64,000 bases of DNA from Trissonchulus latispiculum (lineage: Eukaryota; Nematoda; Enoplea; Enoplida; Ironidae), in assembly GCA_030248195.1 (NCBI GenBank), contig JASAND010028369.1:1-64000 (forward strand), read 5' to 3'. A program made the translations under genes and the position numbers. The notes under the pieces are model-generated. The model was not told the origin of the DNA. It saw only the letters and a list, made by a program, of their open reading frames with translations, and did not search any database. This document shows, one piece after another, positions 35,856-47,972 of the stretch (position 1 is its first letter; each line of letters begins with the position of its first letter).

Positions 35856-36669
35856 CAAGAAATAAAAATGCTCCTCTGGAGCATAAAAAAAGTAATATGG
35901 GTGATGGTGAGGTTGTAAAATCAAAAGAGGACTAGTCTTTAAAATGCTTAATATGGGGGCTAGGTTCAAAAATAGAAGAGGACTAGGTTGTGAGCGAATT
36001 AATATGGGCACAGCTTCGCCGAACAACCCATATTCGCGGTTTATAAACGTAAATCATTATGCATATCCATCCAAGCTACATTTAATTTATAGAGCATAAA
36101 CAATCTCTACTGCTACGTATATATGTATTCGAGCGTAACGGAACTTTTATTTTAGCAAACTTTTTCTTTGAGAAACTCTTTATACTAACCAGTGCATTTT
36201 ATCCATTTATATCTCAAGAATAATTTTAGGACTGTGATCTTCTAATTTCCTTCCTGCTTGAACCAATAGCTTTAGCATGATATCCTTAGATCTCATCTAG
36301 TTGCCTGCTGCGGTTCAACACGACCACGTCATGATAATTTAAGTATATATTCCTAGCAAGTCTAACAGTGTATGCAAACAACTAAATATATTCAATGAGT
36401 ATTCAACTTCTTAAATTTCTTATTACTGACTGACACTGATAGCTCTGTATGCGACAAAAGCTAAGACGAAGCGTGAAATCCCGCGAATATGGGTTGTTCG
36501 GCGAAGCTGTGCCCATATTATATAATTCGCTCACAACCTAGTCCTCTTCTATTTTTGAACCTAGCCCCCATATTAAGCATTTTAAAGACTAGTCCTCTTT
36601 TGATTTTACAACCTCACCATCACCCATATTACTTTTTTCATGCTCCAGAGGAGCATTTTTATTTCTTGT
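35856..36669. repeat. Inverted repeat, ~185-bp arms
   Basis: Arms 35856-36039 and 36481-36669 are near-perfect reverse complements (outer ends ACAAGAAATAAAAATGCTCC, inner ends CCATATTCGCGG) around a ~440-bp unrelated spacer. Short apparent frames inside the arms are mirror images of one another and not genes. Confidence 0.9.
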
Positions 36670-36894
36670 CCTTCTGTCATTTTAAAGGATCCCTTTCCAG
36701 CAATGCTGTAATGGATACAAGGAGCTTGAACAGTGCCGTAGGTAGAGCATAAAACTGATTATATCAATATATAGTACCACTGAAGTCTCACCTCCGCCCC
36801 AAGCTTCGGCCGCTGCAACCTCTGTTTGTGGGTGGTATAAGGATAAAACTTTTTCGCCTCTCCAAACACTACTGGTCTATAGGCCCCATAGACC

Positions 36895-38440
36895 GTAGTG
36901 AGCACTGGTCACTTCCCTCCATTTCGGCAATATGCCCATTGAAACGAGCGCAGTCGATTTTCTAGTTATGTCCCCGACCAAAACGCCGAAAAACGCTGTT
37001 TTAAGGGGTTTGACCACTGGTCAAGCAAGACCACTGGTAACTTCCTTCGGTTTCGGCGATATGCTCATTGGAACGAGCGTAGTCAAATGTCCCCAGCCAA
37101 AACGCCGAAAAACGCTGTTTTATGCCATTTGACCAGTGGTCAATAGGGCCCCGAGGCCATAGTGACCACTGGTCACTTCCATCGGTTTCGGCAATATGCT
37201 CATTGGAACGAGCGTAGTCGATTTACTATAAATGCCCTCAATTAAAACGCCGAAAAACGCTGTTTTAGGCCCTTCGACCAGTAATCAATAGGCCCCATAG
37301 GCTGTAGTGACCAGTGGTCACTTCCGTCGGTTTCGGCGATATGCCCATTGAAACGAGCGTAGACGATTTACTATATATGCCACCGACCAAAATGCCGAAA
37401 AACTTAGTTTTAGGCCGTTTGACCAGTGGTCAATAGACCCCATAGGCTGTAGTGACCAGTGGTCACTTCCGTCGGTTTCGGCGATATGCCCATTGAAACG
37501 AGCGTAGACGATTTACTATATATGCCACCGACCAAAATGCCGGAAAACTTAGTTTTAGGCCGTTTGACCAGTGGTCAATAGACCCCATAGGCTGTAGTGA
37601 CCAGTGGTCACTTCCGTCGGTTTCGGCGATATGCCCATTGAAACGAGCGTAGTCGATTTACTATATATGCCCCCTACCAAGACGCCGAAAAACGCAGTTT
37701 TAGGCCGTTTGACCAGTGGTCAATAGGCCCCATGGGCTGTAGTGACCAGTGGTCACTTCCGTCGGTTTCGGCGATATGCCCATTGAAACGAGCGTAGTCG
37801 ATTTACTATATATGCCACCGACCAAAATGCCGGAAAACTTAGTTTTAGGCCGTTTGACCAGTGGTCAATAGACCCCATAGGCTGTAGTGACCAGTGGTCA
37901 CTTCCGTCGGTTTCGGCGATATGCCCATTGAAACGAGCGTAGTCGATTTACTATATATGCCCCCTACCAAGACGCCGAAAAACGCAGTTTTAGGCCGTTT
38001 GACCAGTGGTCAATAGGCCCCATGGGCTGTAGTGACCAGTGGTCACTTCCGTCGGTTTCGGCGATATGCCCATTGAAACGAGCGTAGTCGATTTACTATA
38101 TATGCCACCGACCAAAATGCCGGAAAACTTAGTTTTAGGCCGTTTGACCAGTGGTCAATAGACCCCATAGGCTGTAGTGACCAGTGGTCACTTCCGTCGG
38201 TTTCGGCGATATGCCCATTGAAACGAGCGTAGTCGATTTACCATATATGCCTCCGACCAAAACGCCGAAAAACGCTGTTTAGAGTGAGTTTTCCCAACTT
38301 TGACCCTGGGCGAGGAACCACAGGAGCCATGCTGACCAGTGGTCACTTCGGGCGGTATCGGCAGTATGCTCATCGTTTTCAGCGACCCCGATTTACTATA
38401 TGTGGGCACCACCCCAAGACCGAAAAACGCCATTTTTAGT
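36895..38440 (+). repeat. Satellite-like tandem array, 145-bp monomer
   Basis: About ten monomers. The CACTTCC phase mark falls at 37174, 37319, 37464, 37609, 37754, 37899, 38044 and 38189, exactly 145 bp apart, with shorter or longer diverged units at the edges (36910, 37039, 38344). Monomers from 37464 alternate two subtypes (ACCGACCAAAATGCCGG versus CCCTACCAAGACGCCG), giving a 290-bp higher-order unit. Each monomer carries the 13-bp palindrome TGACCAGTGGTCA twice. Confidence 0.95.
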
Positions 38441-39211
38441 GACTTTTAGGCCATTTCTAGTAAAAGTGGGACTTAGAAACTTTTCGCCCAAACAGGCCAA
38501 AAAAATGCAAAGTTTGGGCACATCTCCTGAAAGCTAGGGAGCAAAATTAAAAAATCCCCCTCGTTACTTTATGCACCCCTACTGGTAATTTTCAACAAAA
38601 GATACTAGACCCCTCCAGCTTCTACCCAGTTCTAGAAAAGTGTGACCAAAATTTGCGAAAAATAGCGAAAGTCCGACTTTGGGACCTTGGCACAGAGCCA
38701 AAATTGGCCAGGTGCCAAAATGACCAAAAAAAGGTAGCATGGGGGGATCCTGTCTACCAACATATAATAGTAGTATGGTGCCAAAATGCCTACATCGTTC
38801 CAACACTTAGCCGTAAAATGCATTTCCAATAAGCGTTATTCACCGAGAAAAAAAAACAAACGCACGGTAACTATCGCCTAGTGCAAAAATTCGAAGTTTC
38901 GAATTCGAACCAAAAGTATGGTGGTACTTGTAGTACTACTCGAGTTGTTTACGATGGTAACATTTTTACCACTCCCGGGCCTCTAATTAGCTGGCACCAG
39001 GCCAACACGGTCTCCAGGGGGCCGCGCAGACGCCTTTATACCCATATTATGTAAAGGCGCTATCGCGCCCCTACATAATTTACGTTATTACATGCGCACA
39101 ATTATGACATAAAGCAGTCAGTATTGAAGTAAAAACGTTTTACTTAGGCAGGGTCTACTTAGGTTACGGACTACGTACTGCTTAATAAGCAGCCAAAAAT
39201 TTCAAAAATTT
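38441..39211. other. Unassigned sequence between satellite and zinc-finger gene
   Basis: The first part (to ~38480) is decayed satellite flank. No coding exon was recognised in the rest. The right side adjoins the presumed 3' end of the minus-strand zinc-finger gene. Confidence 0.4.
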
Positions 39212-39217
39212 TTTATT
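39212..39217 (-). promoter_or_regulatory. Candidate polyadenylation signal AATAAA
   Basis: AATAAA on the minus strand, ~295 bp past the stop codon of the zinc-finger gene, in an A/T-rich stretch. It is a reasonable end for that transcript. Confidence 0.45.
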
Positions 39218-39510
39218 ACAAAACATTCCCTTTCTTGCTTGTAAAGACGATTCCGTTGACTACAAGTAAAGCAATAGTTGGTTTCTTTCAGAGTTTCGAC
39301 AAATCCTATCAGCACGAAAGAGCCCTACATAAACATTTCCATAATTGTGTATCCTAAATAATATTTCCCCTCAATGCTTGTACATAAGAACGAAACGGTT
39401 ATGACCATAAAACAGCAAACGTTCACAGAGAATAGAAGAATGAAATCGTAAGCATAAAGCAAAAGCTGCAGCAGCCTTACGTAATAGTCTGATGAGGATA
39501 CGATACGTAC

Positions 39511-42500
39511 TCATTCGTCAATTTTATGACAGACTTTCAAGTGTCGCTTCAGTCCCGCATCAGTAGCCATTTTTCGGTCACAATGAGAACACTCAAAAGA
39601 ATCGTCAGCCCTCTTGTCTGACTGAATTTCAAACATTTCATTAACCCTCGTACCATCAGCACCAGACAGCAGTGAAGCTGAATAGGGATGATCCAGATAG
39701 GATTTTTGCGCATGCGCATATTTTTCACGCACCTGCTCCTCTTCTACAGCATGACCATTAATAGGGTGTTTGCCGGCATCAGCTTTAGCGCTTCCATTGT
39801 CCATCGGACCACTGTCCATTGCACCTGCAGCCATTATTCCCCCTAGTATCGGAAGTTGTTCCGCAGTATTGTAGGCCACAACCACGACTGAACTGGAGAG
39901 GACAGAAGGGCCAGACTGGGCACAAGCGGTCTGATGATGCTCACTATCAATGGGAGGCGGAGACGAAGCAGCACCAGTCGTTGATGTAATCGTTTGAGGT
40001 CCAATCAGACTGTCCACAGGCGACGGAATGTCTACAGAGGTTTCCGTTTCACAGTTTCCCACAAGTTCATTACCGACATGTGCGGTGGCGGTGGCGGTGG
40101 TGGTGGTGGTGGTGGTGGGAATGGAAGTGCCGCCGTCAGAACAATCCACAGGTGGAGACAAAGTGGCTCGTTTTTCTTCCCCGCTGATATTGTTAGAGTT
40201 AGTTTCGACACCGGGACTAGGCGAATCTTCAGCCATACTTAGCATAAAGGCAGCATCAAAAGACTCCAACTCTTCGGTGGCAGAACCTTCTCCTGCAGGA
40301 GCAGCCGTCGAATCCGGGGGAGCTTCTGTCAGATTGCAGGCGCCTGTAACCTTTGGCAAATCCGAATGATCGTCGTTCTGATTAAAATCAGTCCCTGTGC
40401 CGTTGTCAGATAAAGCTTCCTGGGATAGGGTAGCAGGAGGAGCACCGCTGACAAGATCGTTTGGCAAGCTTTCACTGGTAGCATTCAGCAGTCCATTAGT
40501 ACCCACACTGGAATTTCCAACAGTAGAAGTGATAGGAACGGTATCATTACCGCCACCATCATTAATCAAATTTTGCACCAAATCATCGGACTGGATGATC
40601 TTCTGCAAAGAATCAAGGCCACTAGTCGTCGTGTCACCCTCATCATCATCATCATCAGAAAATCCCAAATCGATCGCTGGAGCACTGCAGCCGTTCATCA
40701 GATTATCATTCTGATCAGAGGCTAATCGATGCATTGATAGCAAAGCATCATCTTCTTCCTCGCTCACTTCCTGAGAATCAATATCCATCCTTTCGACATC
40801 GTGAGGTTCAGGCTCTTCAATCGGGGCGTTGGGAATTTGTGGAATGGTGCCAGAAATAGAGGAAACACTACCATGGTTTGGTGGATTGTTTACTGTAACA
40901 GATCCTGCAGAAGAAGTGCAAGCTCTGAAACAACAAAAAATAAAACAAGATTGATCGCTATAATATGTATGTGTACACTACACCCATTCCAGGTAATAGT
41001 TAATATATGAAAACTTTTTTCTGGATAAAAGGAAGACTTTCTTTCGACGCTGATTCCAGGCTCAATTTCATCCTCATACACATTTCACTTGAGAAAACAT
41101 GTTCAGCCAGAGCTTCGACTGATCCCTTTAAAATGGTTTTTGCATTTGGTTTTTCAAAAATGCTCTGTACAGTTCAAGACATCTCCAGCAGCCCTTCTCG
41201 GTGCCGATGTGATTTTGTAAAAGCAGAATCGCCGCCCCGCAGTCCGCACCCGTTGCAATAACTGAAAAAATGCAAGGGAAACATGAGGTTTTGAAAAATT
41301 GTCACAATAAGTTTGTATTCAGCAATTCTCAGCAGAAATTTGAACTATATAAAGGCTGTTCAAAGTTGCGCTCAGGAGAAAATATTGCTGTTTCTAAGCA
41401 CTTTCGAAAAAATTCTGGTCCCTCCCCAGATTTTCCTCCTCCAGAAATTTGACTAGGGAAAAGTCATGCAGATGCCCGTGCGTGCACATATACATAGCCT
41501 GGTACATACCTTAGGTGTTGTTTTAATTTATCGATGCGAAGAAAGCTGCGGTTGCACCAAAAACAAATCTTTGTTTTCAATGGAAAGCGAGACAGCTGTG
41601 GTCTATCACATACCCTAAAAAGTTTATGTACACTGAAAATATAATACACAGAACGACACGCAAGAACGTTGTTCAATCAAACCCAGTGCGTTGTACGTAA
41701 CTATATTACATTATACTTAAAAAATTAGTGAAAAGCGCCTGCCTGCAGTCACTAAGGCAAAGCCTTAGACCGAAGCAGGAGAAAGCCAATGGGTTAGCTT
41801 TTTCATTATTTCTTTATGATTAATGCTGTGTATCCTTCGTGGATCCGAATGCAAGCCCGAATTTACCTCATTTCTTGATGTTAATCAAGCTATTCATTAG
41901 ACAGTGCAATACTATGCACAATGTTTTGAGAGAAGCATGAAACAACAACTTGACACTGAGCTAACATTCTGAAAAGAGGGCAATTTGGCGGTGGAAGGAC
42001 CTGGGGAATAATTTCGGCAGTTCAATACCAATGCATCCCTTAATTTTCCTGCTAAGCTTTCCTGGTAGCATAAGAGACAACGTTTGGCTAACAACAGCAG
42101 TGCCTGTAGTTAGAGAAAATGCTTTTGCATTTAAAGGTTCAATTCTTTTTCTCAACACTTTTTTCAGCTTCGTAGGGCCTTGTCCCCCCTCTGAAAACTG
42201 TTGCTGTCTTTTGGATTGGGACATATTATCTGAGCCGCGTCCTCTCCTCGTCACAAAATCTTTGATCTAAAAACTTGGGTCCATAACCACTTGGGTAAAT
42301 ACATACTTTTGATCATGAATCTGACACAGTCACATAACACGTTATCAGTTATTTATGGAACTGCCTGAACATAATCTAATCAGCTGAGCTGCAACCGTGG
42401 GATTCAGTCACTGCTTCCTTTATCAACATAAACTTTGAAAACTATATATTATATAAGCAAGTTTTTCGAAATCAAACTCACCGTAGTCGCAAGTGGCTAA

Positions 42501-42573
42501 TTAGACGATCTCTGCTAGTTAAAGACTGAGAACAGTGATAGCATGAAAATCGTGTGACCTTTGGGGAACTCAT
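39511..42573 (-). CDS. Zinc-finger protein with long acidic, S/T-rich middle region
   Basis: Three exons join in phase: exon 1 42573-42482 (ATG; GTGAGT donor), exon 2 41614-41510 (TTTTTAG acceptor; GTATGT donor), exon 3 40924-39511 (TTTCAG acceptor; TGA stop). The product is ~536 residues. The first finger starts C-x2-C-x12-H in exon 1 and is completed by H-x5-C across the junction. The second in exon 2 is C-x2-C-x12-H-x3-C, completed by exon 3. The last residues carry a standard C-x2-C-x12-H-x4-H finger (ECSHCDRKMATDAGLKRHLK). Between them lies ~440 residues rich in D, E, S, T and N, including an acidic run SDDDDDEGD and a threonine run encoded by a GGT/ACC microsatellite. This suggests a nuclear nucleic-acid-binding or scaffold protein. 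I do not recognise an ortholog. Confidence 0.75.
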
Positions 42574-42695
42574 TTAAAACCCTCGTATCAAAGTCGTTGA
42601 ACCGTAGGAAGCTAAAACAAATAAAAATATAAGAATAACGACTTTAACAACGAGTGATATGGAAGGAAAGCCCAAGAACTGAGTAATGCAATGAT

Positions 42696-42933
42696 TAGTG
42701 ATGGGCACTGGATATCCTGATATCCTCCGGATAATATTTATATCCGAATAATATCCGCTTTGAGAAAAATATCCGGATATCCGTGTACATTTCAGACAAA
42801 GTAATAAAAAATCAGCAAATTTCTGACAAAAATTTAAAAAAAATAAGTTTGGAATAGGCGGATAAGCGGATATCCGTTAACGCAAAATAGGCGGATATTC
42901 CGGACATGAAAAAATATCCGGTGCCCATCACTA
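42696..42933. mobile_element. hAT-type MITE with 8-bp target duplication
   Basis: 238 bp with TIR TAGTGATGGGCAC at the left and its mirror at the right. It is flanked on both sides by the identical 8-mer GCAATGAT (42688-42695 and 42934-42941). The interior consists of GGATAT/ATATCC units. An 8-bp duplication and this TIR type fit hAT-superfamily mobilisation. Confidence 0.93.
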
Positions 42934-42982
42934 GCAATGATTAAGGAACTTACGAACAACCAAGGCCTCATCCATGGGCGCA

Positions 42983-43027
42983 CCCGGGGGGGGGGGGGGG
43001 GGTTGGGAGGTTCCAACCCCCCCCCCG
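42983..43027. repeat. G-run/C-run hairpin
   Basis: About 18 consecutive G, then TTGGGAGGTTCCAA, then about 10 C. Able to form a hairpin or G-quadruplex, and a likely assembly-error hotspot. Confidence 0.7.
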
Positions 43028-43575
43028 GAAATTTTTAGCGGGAGAAGGCAAAAATTGAGCTATTTTCATTGCAAACTATTAAAAAAGATAAAAACTTTTC
43101 ACGCTGGCGGCGCTGTTCTATCTCAATTTTTAAAATTTTCATCGCCAGCGGCGCTTCCAATCTCAATTTTTCAACTTTTCCATCTCAATTTTACAAATTT
43201 TCGAGCCGGCCGCGCTATTCTAGCTCAAGCTTTTAATTCGCCGCGTCAGCACATCATTTTCAAATCTTTTCAAAATCAAAACTTTCACAACTTTTATCAA
43301 AATTTTTTAAAGGTTTCCATTTTTTATAATTTCAAACATTTCTCAATTTGACTTTATAAAATTTATGGTAAATTCAGAAAACCGGGTCGAGGCTATTGAT
43401 CAGCTGACCCGGTTCAAAAATTGACCCGAATTGAGCCAGTGACCCAGTGCCATCGCTGACGCACACACTTTAATTTGTTGAAATACCTTGCTTTACTGTA
43501 TATTTGAAAGTTTTGGAAACTGGAAGCTATAGTTATAAACAGATAAGCAATCAATGGTCGCTGGCAATTGCTTAA

Positions 43576-43940
43576 TTAAGGGGGGATCCATTTTTGGCCA
43601 ATTTTTTTGCTCCGATTTTGCTCATTTTTACATATATATTTTGTTGTCTGATTGGTATATTTTACCACGTTTTTGAAATTAAAGAGGGATCTCTTACGGT
43701 TAGCGAGTAATTTCACCTGAAAGTTGATGTCAGCCTGTGTTAAGCATAGGAAATGGAAAAGGTGGTGATTTTTCCGTGTGGCAGAGAAATCTCGCCAGTG
43801 ACAAAAAAGGAACAGTTCAACGTCCAGTTTATGTTACAAATACGATCAAGAAGGGTGATTGGTAGGAAGCGGATTTTTAATTTAGGCCTTCATAATTTTT
43901 TAATTAATTTTCGAAGTTTGAGAACAGCCTAATTTGACTG
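43576..43940 (+). repeat. Half copy of TTAA foldback family
   Basis: Starts TTAAGGGGGGATCC and follows the same order of motifs as the left half of 55573-56283 (TTTTTACATATA, TTTTTGAAATTAA, CGAGTAATTTCACCT). The mirrored second half is absent. Confidence 0.6.
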
Positions 43941-44803
43941 TTTTGCAACGCTGAAATTGGGGGTCATCAACATTGAAGTAATATTCTGAAAGCTGTAAGC
44001 CTAATTAAAAATTCTACTCCCTACAAATCACAGCTTTTGGCAAGACAATTCGAACGATACCAGTTGATCCTGGTTAGCTCTGCCAAATTTCGAGATTTAT
44101 CTGGCGCAGAATTCTGCAATTTTAAAAATTTCCGAAATTCGTGTTTTTTGGCAAATAACATAAGGCTATGGCAACACAGACCTACAAAATGTTAGACGAT
44201 CTATTTGAGTACCATTATTGCTGACTTCAGGTCAAGTTTGGATACAAATTGTGCAGGTTAGTACACCCAGTTGGTCGCTGGGGTCAAATATAAGGGTCTG
44301 ACAACCATAATATCGAAAATGGCGATTTTTCAAATTTTTCGAAATACGTTAAATTTTATATCAATCGAAAGCTGTCATTGTCGGGAACATTTTTTCTTCT
44401 TGGACCATAGTCCGTAAATACGCCAAATTTAAATTATAGGCAGTTAAATGATTGTCGTGGTCAAAGCTTTCCAGCGCCGGTACTGCTCCCTAAAATCACT
44501 AAATAAAGCCATAAAGTAGACTTTCCTCATTAAAAGTTACTCTAAATTCTTCGTTTACATCAGTTATCAAACATATAACCGAGTAAAACTCCATTTTCAT
44601 GACTGTTCAGGTGTAAATTACCTTTATTTGTTACGGCACCGTCGTTTACACTCATTTTCAAATAGCACGCATATTAATCGCCGGCTACTCATTTAGTACT
44701 GAATGAATCTACTCAAAATTTAAACTCGATGTGCAGGACATGTGCGGCAAAATTGCGAAAATGAGCAGAATCCGTAACCATAAAATTTTTCAAGGCGGAC
44801 CCT

Positions 44804-45776
44804 TTACGGTGGTGGTATTAAGGCTTTTGTGGTCATTTTTTAAAACCCAGAAACTTTGGCAATTTTGAGAGTTGGAAAGAGCTTTATACATCGTTTTAAA
44901 GCTTATAGGTAGGACATTCACATGAGCTTACGAAACTTGCAAAATTGGCAAAAAATAGCAAAAATGTTCTGACTTAACGGCTAAATATAGACCAAACATT
45001 TTAGAACATCGATTTCACAAAACTGTAGAATCGGCCGAAGGTTCTTTTTGTGCCATAATATGAAGGACATGTGGGCCGAGGGACGTTTTTTGGATTTGAC
45101 TCAGCAGGTCCTAACGGTCGAGAAAATCGGCCAAATGGACGGTAACACGCAATTTCGCACTTCGCATTCAGTTTTCTTGTTGCTAGAAACGTTTTATTCC
45201 AAACCAAGAAAACCTTCCCTCTGCAGACGTGCGAAATTTCACTCTGCTAGAAATCTCAGGAATCGTAGCTTTTGAGAAATCGATGTTTAAAATAAAATAA
45301 CCACAGGTTTTGCCAAAATGGTAGCTTAAAGCAACGAACCTAATAGTCATTGGTAAAATGAGCAATTAGATTGTGCATCGATTGAATATAAATGGACCAA
45401 AATTGCTCGTACGTTTTGGCAGTAATTTTGAGAAAACTGATTTCCTCGAAAGTGGCCACATTTTGAAATTTTTAGCTTATATTGACTTAACCACTGGAGA
45501 TAACTCAAAGGTCTCAAAAAGCAAAAATGTTCATTTTTGTCTTCTTTCCAGCCATAGCAACCAATCAGGTGTCTGGTCTACCTACTGAGAGCCTAAGGCA
45601 AAAAACCAAAACTTTCTTAAAAACCAAAACTTTCTTATCTTTTGGCCTAAAAATACGGGACTGGTCCCAGAGTGTTAAAGAGTACGGAAATAGGGTATTT
45701 CTTAAGTTTTAGCTATTTATGTAAAGGATTAAAGCAGTATGATTCAAAAATACCCGAAAGGAAACCAACACCTTAC
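44804..45776 (-). mobile_element. TTAA-family element, copy C
   Basis: Minus-orientation relative of copies B and D with ends TTAC(C)GGTGGTGGTAT and ACCAACACCTTAC, so the flanking tetramer has become TTAC. Internal landmarks in common include CCAGTCCCGTATTTTTAGGC and GCTTTATACATCGTTTTAAAGC. No transposase. Confidence 0.75.
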
Positions 45777-46178
45777 CGTATTATGCCAAACAGTGGCCCA
45801 CCCAATAAAACGCCCATGGGCGTTTTTTCGGGGGGTGGGCGCTTTTTTGGATTTCTCAATGCTCACTTTCATGACTTAGAAAACTAAAAGTTTGTGAATA
45901 AAGTTGTCACTGTTTAAGCTATTTTAAGGCTTATAATCAATCTTCGGTTCTTTGGATAGACATATTATGAGCAACTGACACGTGCCGAGCAGCTTGTCCG
46001 TAGAAATTTATCGAATTTATGGAAAATTGGCAAAGTTGTAATTATAAGACGGTTTCCAAAATATAGCCCATGGGCGTTTTTTCGGGGGGTGGGCGCTTTT
46101 TTGGATTACAAAAATCAAATCTGAAATTGGTGATTCCGAAAAAACGCCCATGGGCCACTGTTTGACATAATACGGTAA
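45775..46178. repeat. Foldback element with ACCGTATTATG ends
   Basis: Left end ACCGTATTATGCCAAACAGT, right end its mirror (ACTGTTTGACATAATACGGT). A 40-bp stretch with CCCATGGGCGTTTTTTCGGG appears at ~45811 and ~46067. It starts within the terminal TTAC of copy C. Confidence 0.78.
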
Positions 46179-46386
46179 GCAGGCAATAAAACATTACTAG
46201 GCATAAGCCAATATTTAACGAATATTTTATCAGTACTAAAATGTTGGTTGCATTCCGGAAAAATTTTAGCAGACTCGAAACAGCTGAAAAGTGGAAGGAT
46301 TATTCCAGTGAAATTTAACTTTGCAAAAATTAGACAATTTTCAATGTTTCAGGGCAAAGTACTCCACAAAGTGAAGATTCTGTATG

Positions 46387-47964
46387 TAGTGTTTTAGAAC
46401 GGCCGGGAAGACGGCGGCCGGCCGTTGGTAACACAAATATTTGTAGTTAAGGGGGGGGGGGCTACGAACGGGTTGGCACGACATCGTCGGAGAGAGCTAC
46501 TTTTCTCCCCAATGTTAGCCAACATATCAAAGTAAAAAAGTTTAGGGTGGGCAACAATATATCTCATATACACCGTTCTTGGCAGAACGCCAAAGTACCA
46601 ATTTTGGTGCGAAAAATGGGATTTTTCAAAAAGGGTTTCTCAGCTCTGGTGGATTAACCATTTGAGCAATTCTGAAACTTTCAACCATAGAGGTTAACTG
46701 TTACCAGTGCTAAATATTAAAAGTATTCCGGCTTTCGAGCGTTGCTTCCTTCTTCAGCTATAACAGCTCAGTTTTAAATTTGACAAAAAGTTGCGAGGTG
46801 ACCGTGCGTCGTTTTCGATCTAATAAAATTGACAGCCCCTAGCCTACCCCAACTTTTTACCCAATATTAGGCTCTAATAGGGGCAAACTGTCTGTGAGTT
46901 TCAAGGGTTTTGGTTTTCTGGTTAGTGTGCTAGCAAACTTTTTGTTAAGAAATTACCCTTATTATCAGGTTTGAAAAGCTAGCTAAGCGCAGTAAACATG
47001 GGGTCAAAAAATTTTTGTCTCCGATTTCGCCGAAAAGGTGGTTATAGGGGTTATTTGACCTGCTGAATCCGGATATGAAATCCGTTTTTTGAGATGATGC
47101 TTCCTTCGTTCAGTATGCGCTTATAACTGTCTTAGACCTTTTTGGAGCGATCGCCATCCATATTTCGAGAAATCAATCTAGCATTTCTAAACATTGGAGC
47201 GAGGTTTAGTGACCTAGCTTTCGGCACATCCTGGTACACTCACTGACCTGAAATGCGCAAAGTTTCAGCCGATTCCGCCACAGTACGTCGGAGTAATTGA
47301 CTCACATCTTCGAAATGGAACCAAATAACAGCTACCATATCGATAATGTAATCTAGCACTGCGAACGCAGGGATTGACAAATACTTGGAGTATTAATTGC
47401 AGCAAAGATGGGTTCATTTGGTAAACCACACCTCATTAGAAGTTAGTTAACCTCCACCCGTACAGACCTACAACACCCAATTTTTCGCACTTTGATCGTA
47501 TCGCATAGAAAAGTATGTACTGGTCTAGAGATTATTTTACATGATATCAAAGCACTATATGTCAGAACTAATTCCTGAAAATTTGGGTACTGTGCCTTGC
47601 ACATGGCGATCAGGGCGAGGCGAAGTTTGTGTACGTGTCATGTCGAGCTCTGGACCGATAACACCACTTCTGATGGCTCCACAGGACGCTACGCTGCATG
47701 GAATTCTTTCGAACTTTAAACTATTTTACACTAAACCTAATACTAGTATGTGGCAAAACACTAGCTAGCTTTTCCAACATCGAACTTTTAGTGAAATTCG
47801 TAGCCCCCACCTTCACGGCAATTTGACCACAGCAACAGATGTTTACAGAAGAGCAACTTTCTAGCTCAGATAGTCTTCAAACACTGAAAAATATGCCTGG
47901 CTAGCCGCGGGCTAGCACGCGGCCGGCCGAGAACGGCCAACGGCCGGCCGATGACAAAACACTA
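46387..47964. mobile_element. hAT-like non-autonomous element
   Basis: TIRs TAGTGTTTTAGAACGGCCGG and, mirrored at the right, TAGTGTTTTGTCATCGGCCG are flanked by TCTGTATG (46379-46386) and TCTGTACG (47965-47972), an 8-bp duplication with one mismatch. The 1.58-kb interior has no transposase frame. A frame at 47541-47768 shows no domain. Confidence 0.8.
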
Positions 47965-47972
47965 TCTGTACG

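Noticed and set aside
36895..38440. Regular repeats considered as a CRISPR array
   Set aside because: The whole 145-bp unit is repeated without unique spacers, and the window is clearly eukaryotic. It is a tandem satellite.
40028..40369. Plus-strand frames over the zinc-finger exon
   Set aside because: They are antisense shadows of the minus-strand exon and its GGT/ACC microsatellite.
41007..41261. Extra zinc-finger exon on the minus strand (~41261-41190, C-x2-C-x12-H)
   Set aside because: It has a TTTTTTCAG acceptor and the right phase, but no good donor before a TGA. Direct splicing 41510 to 40924 completes a finger and is simpler. It could still be an alternative terminal exon.
41961..42254. 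97-codon minus-strand frame in the zinc-finger gene intron
   Set aside because: Composition is protein-like and an acceptor is present, but entry from exon 1 hits a stop in the required phase and no donor is clear.
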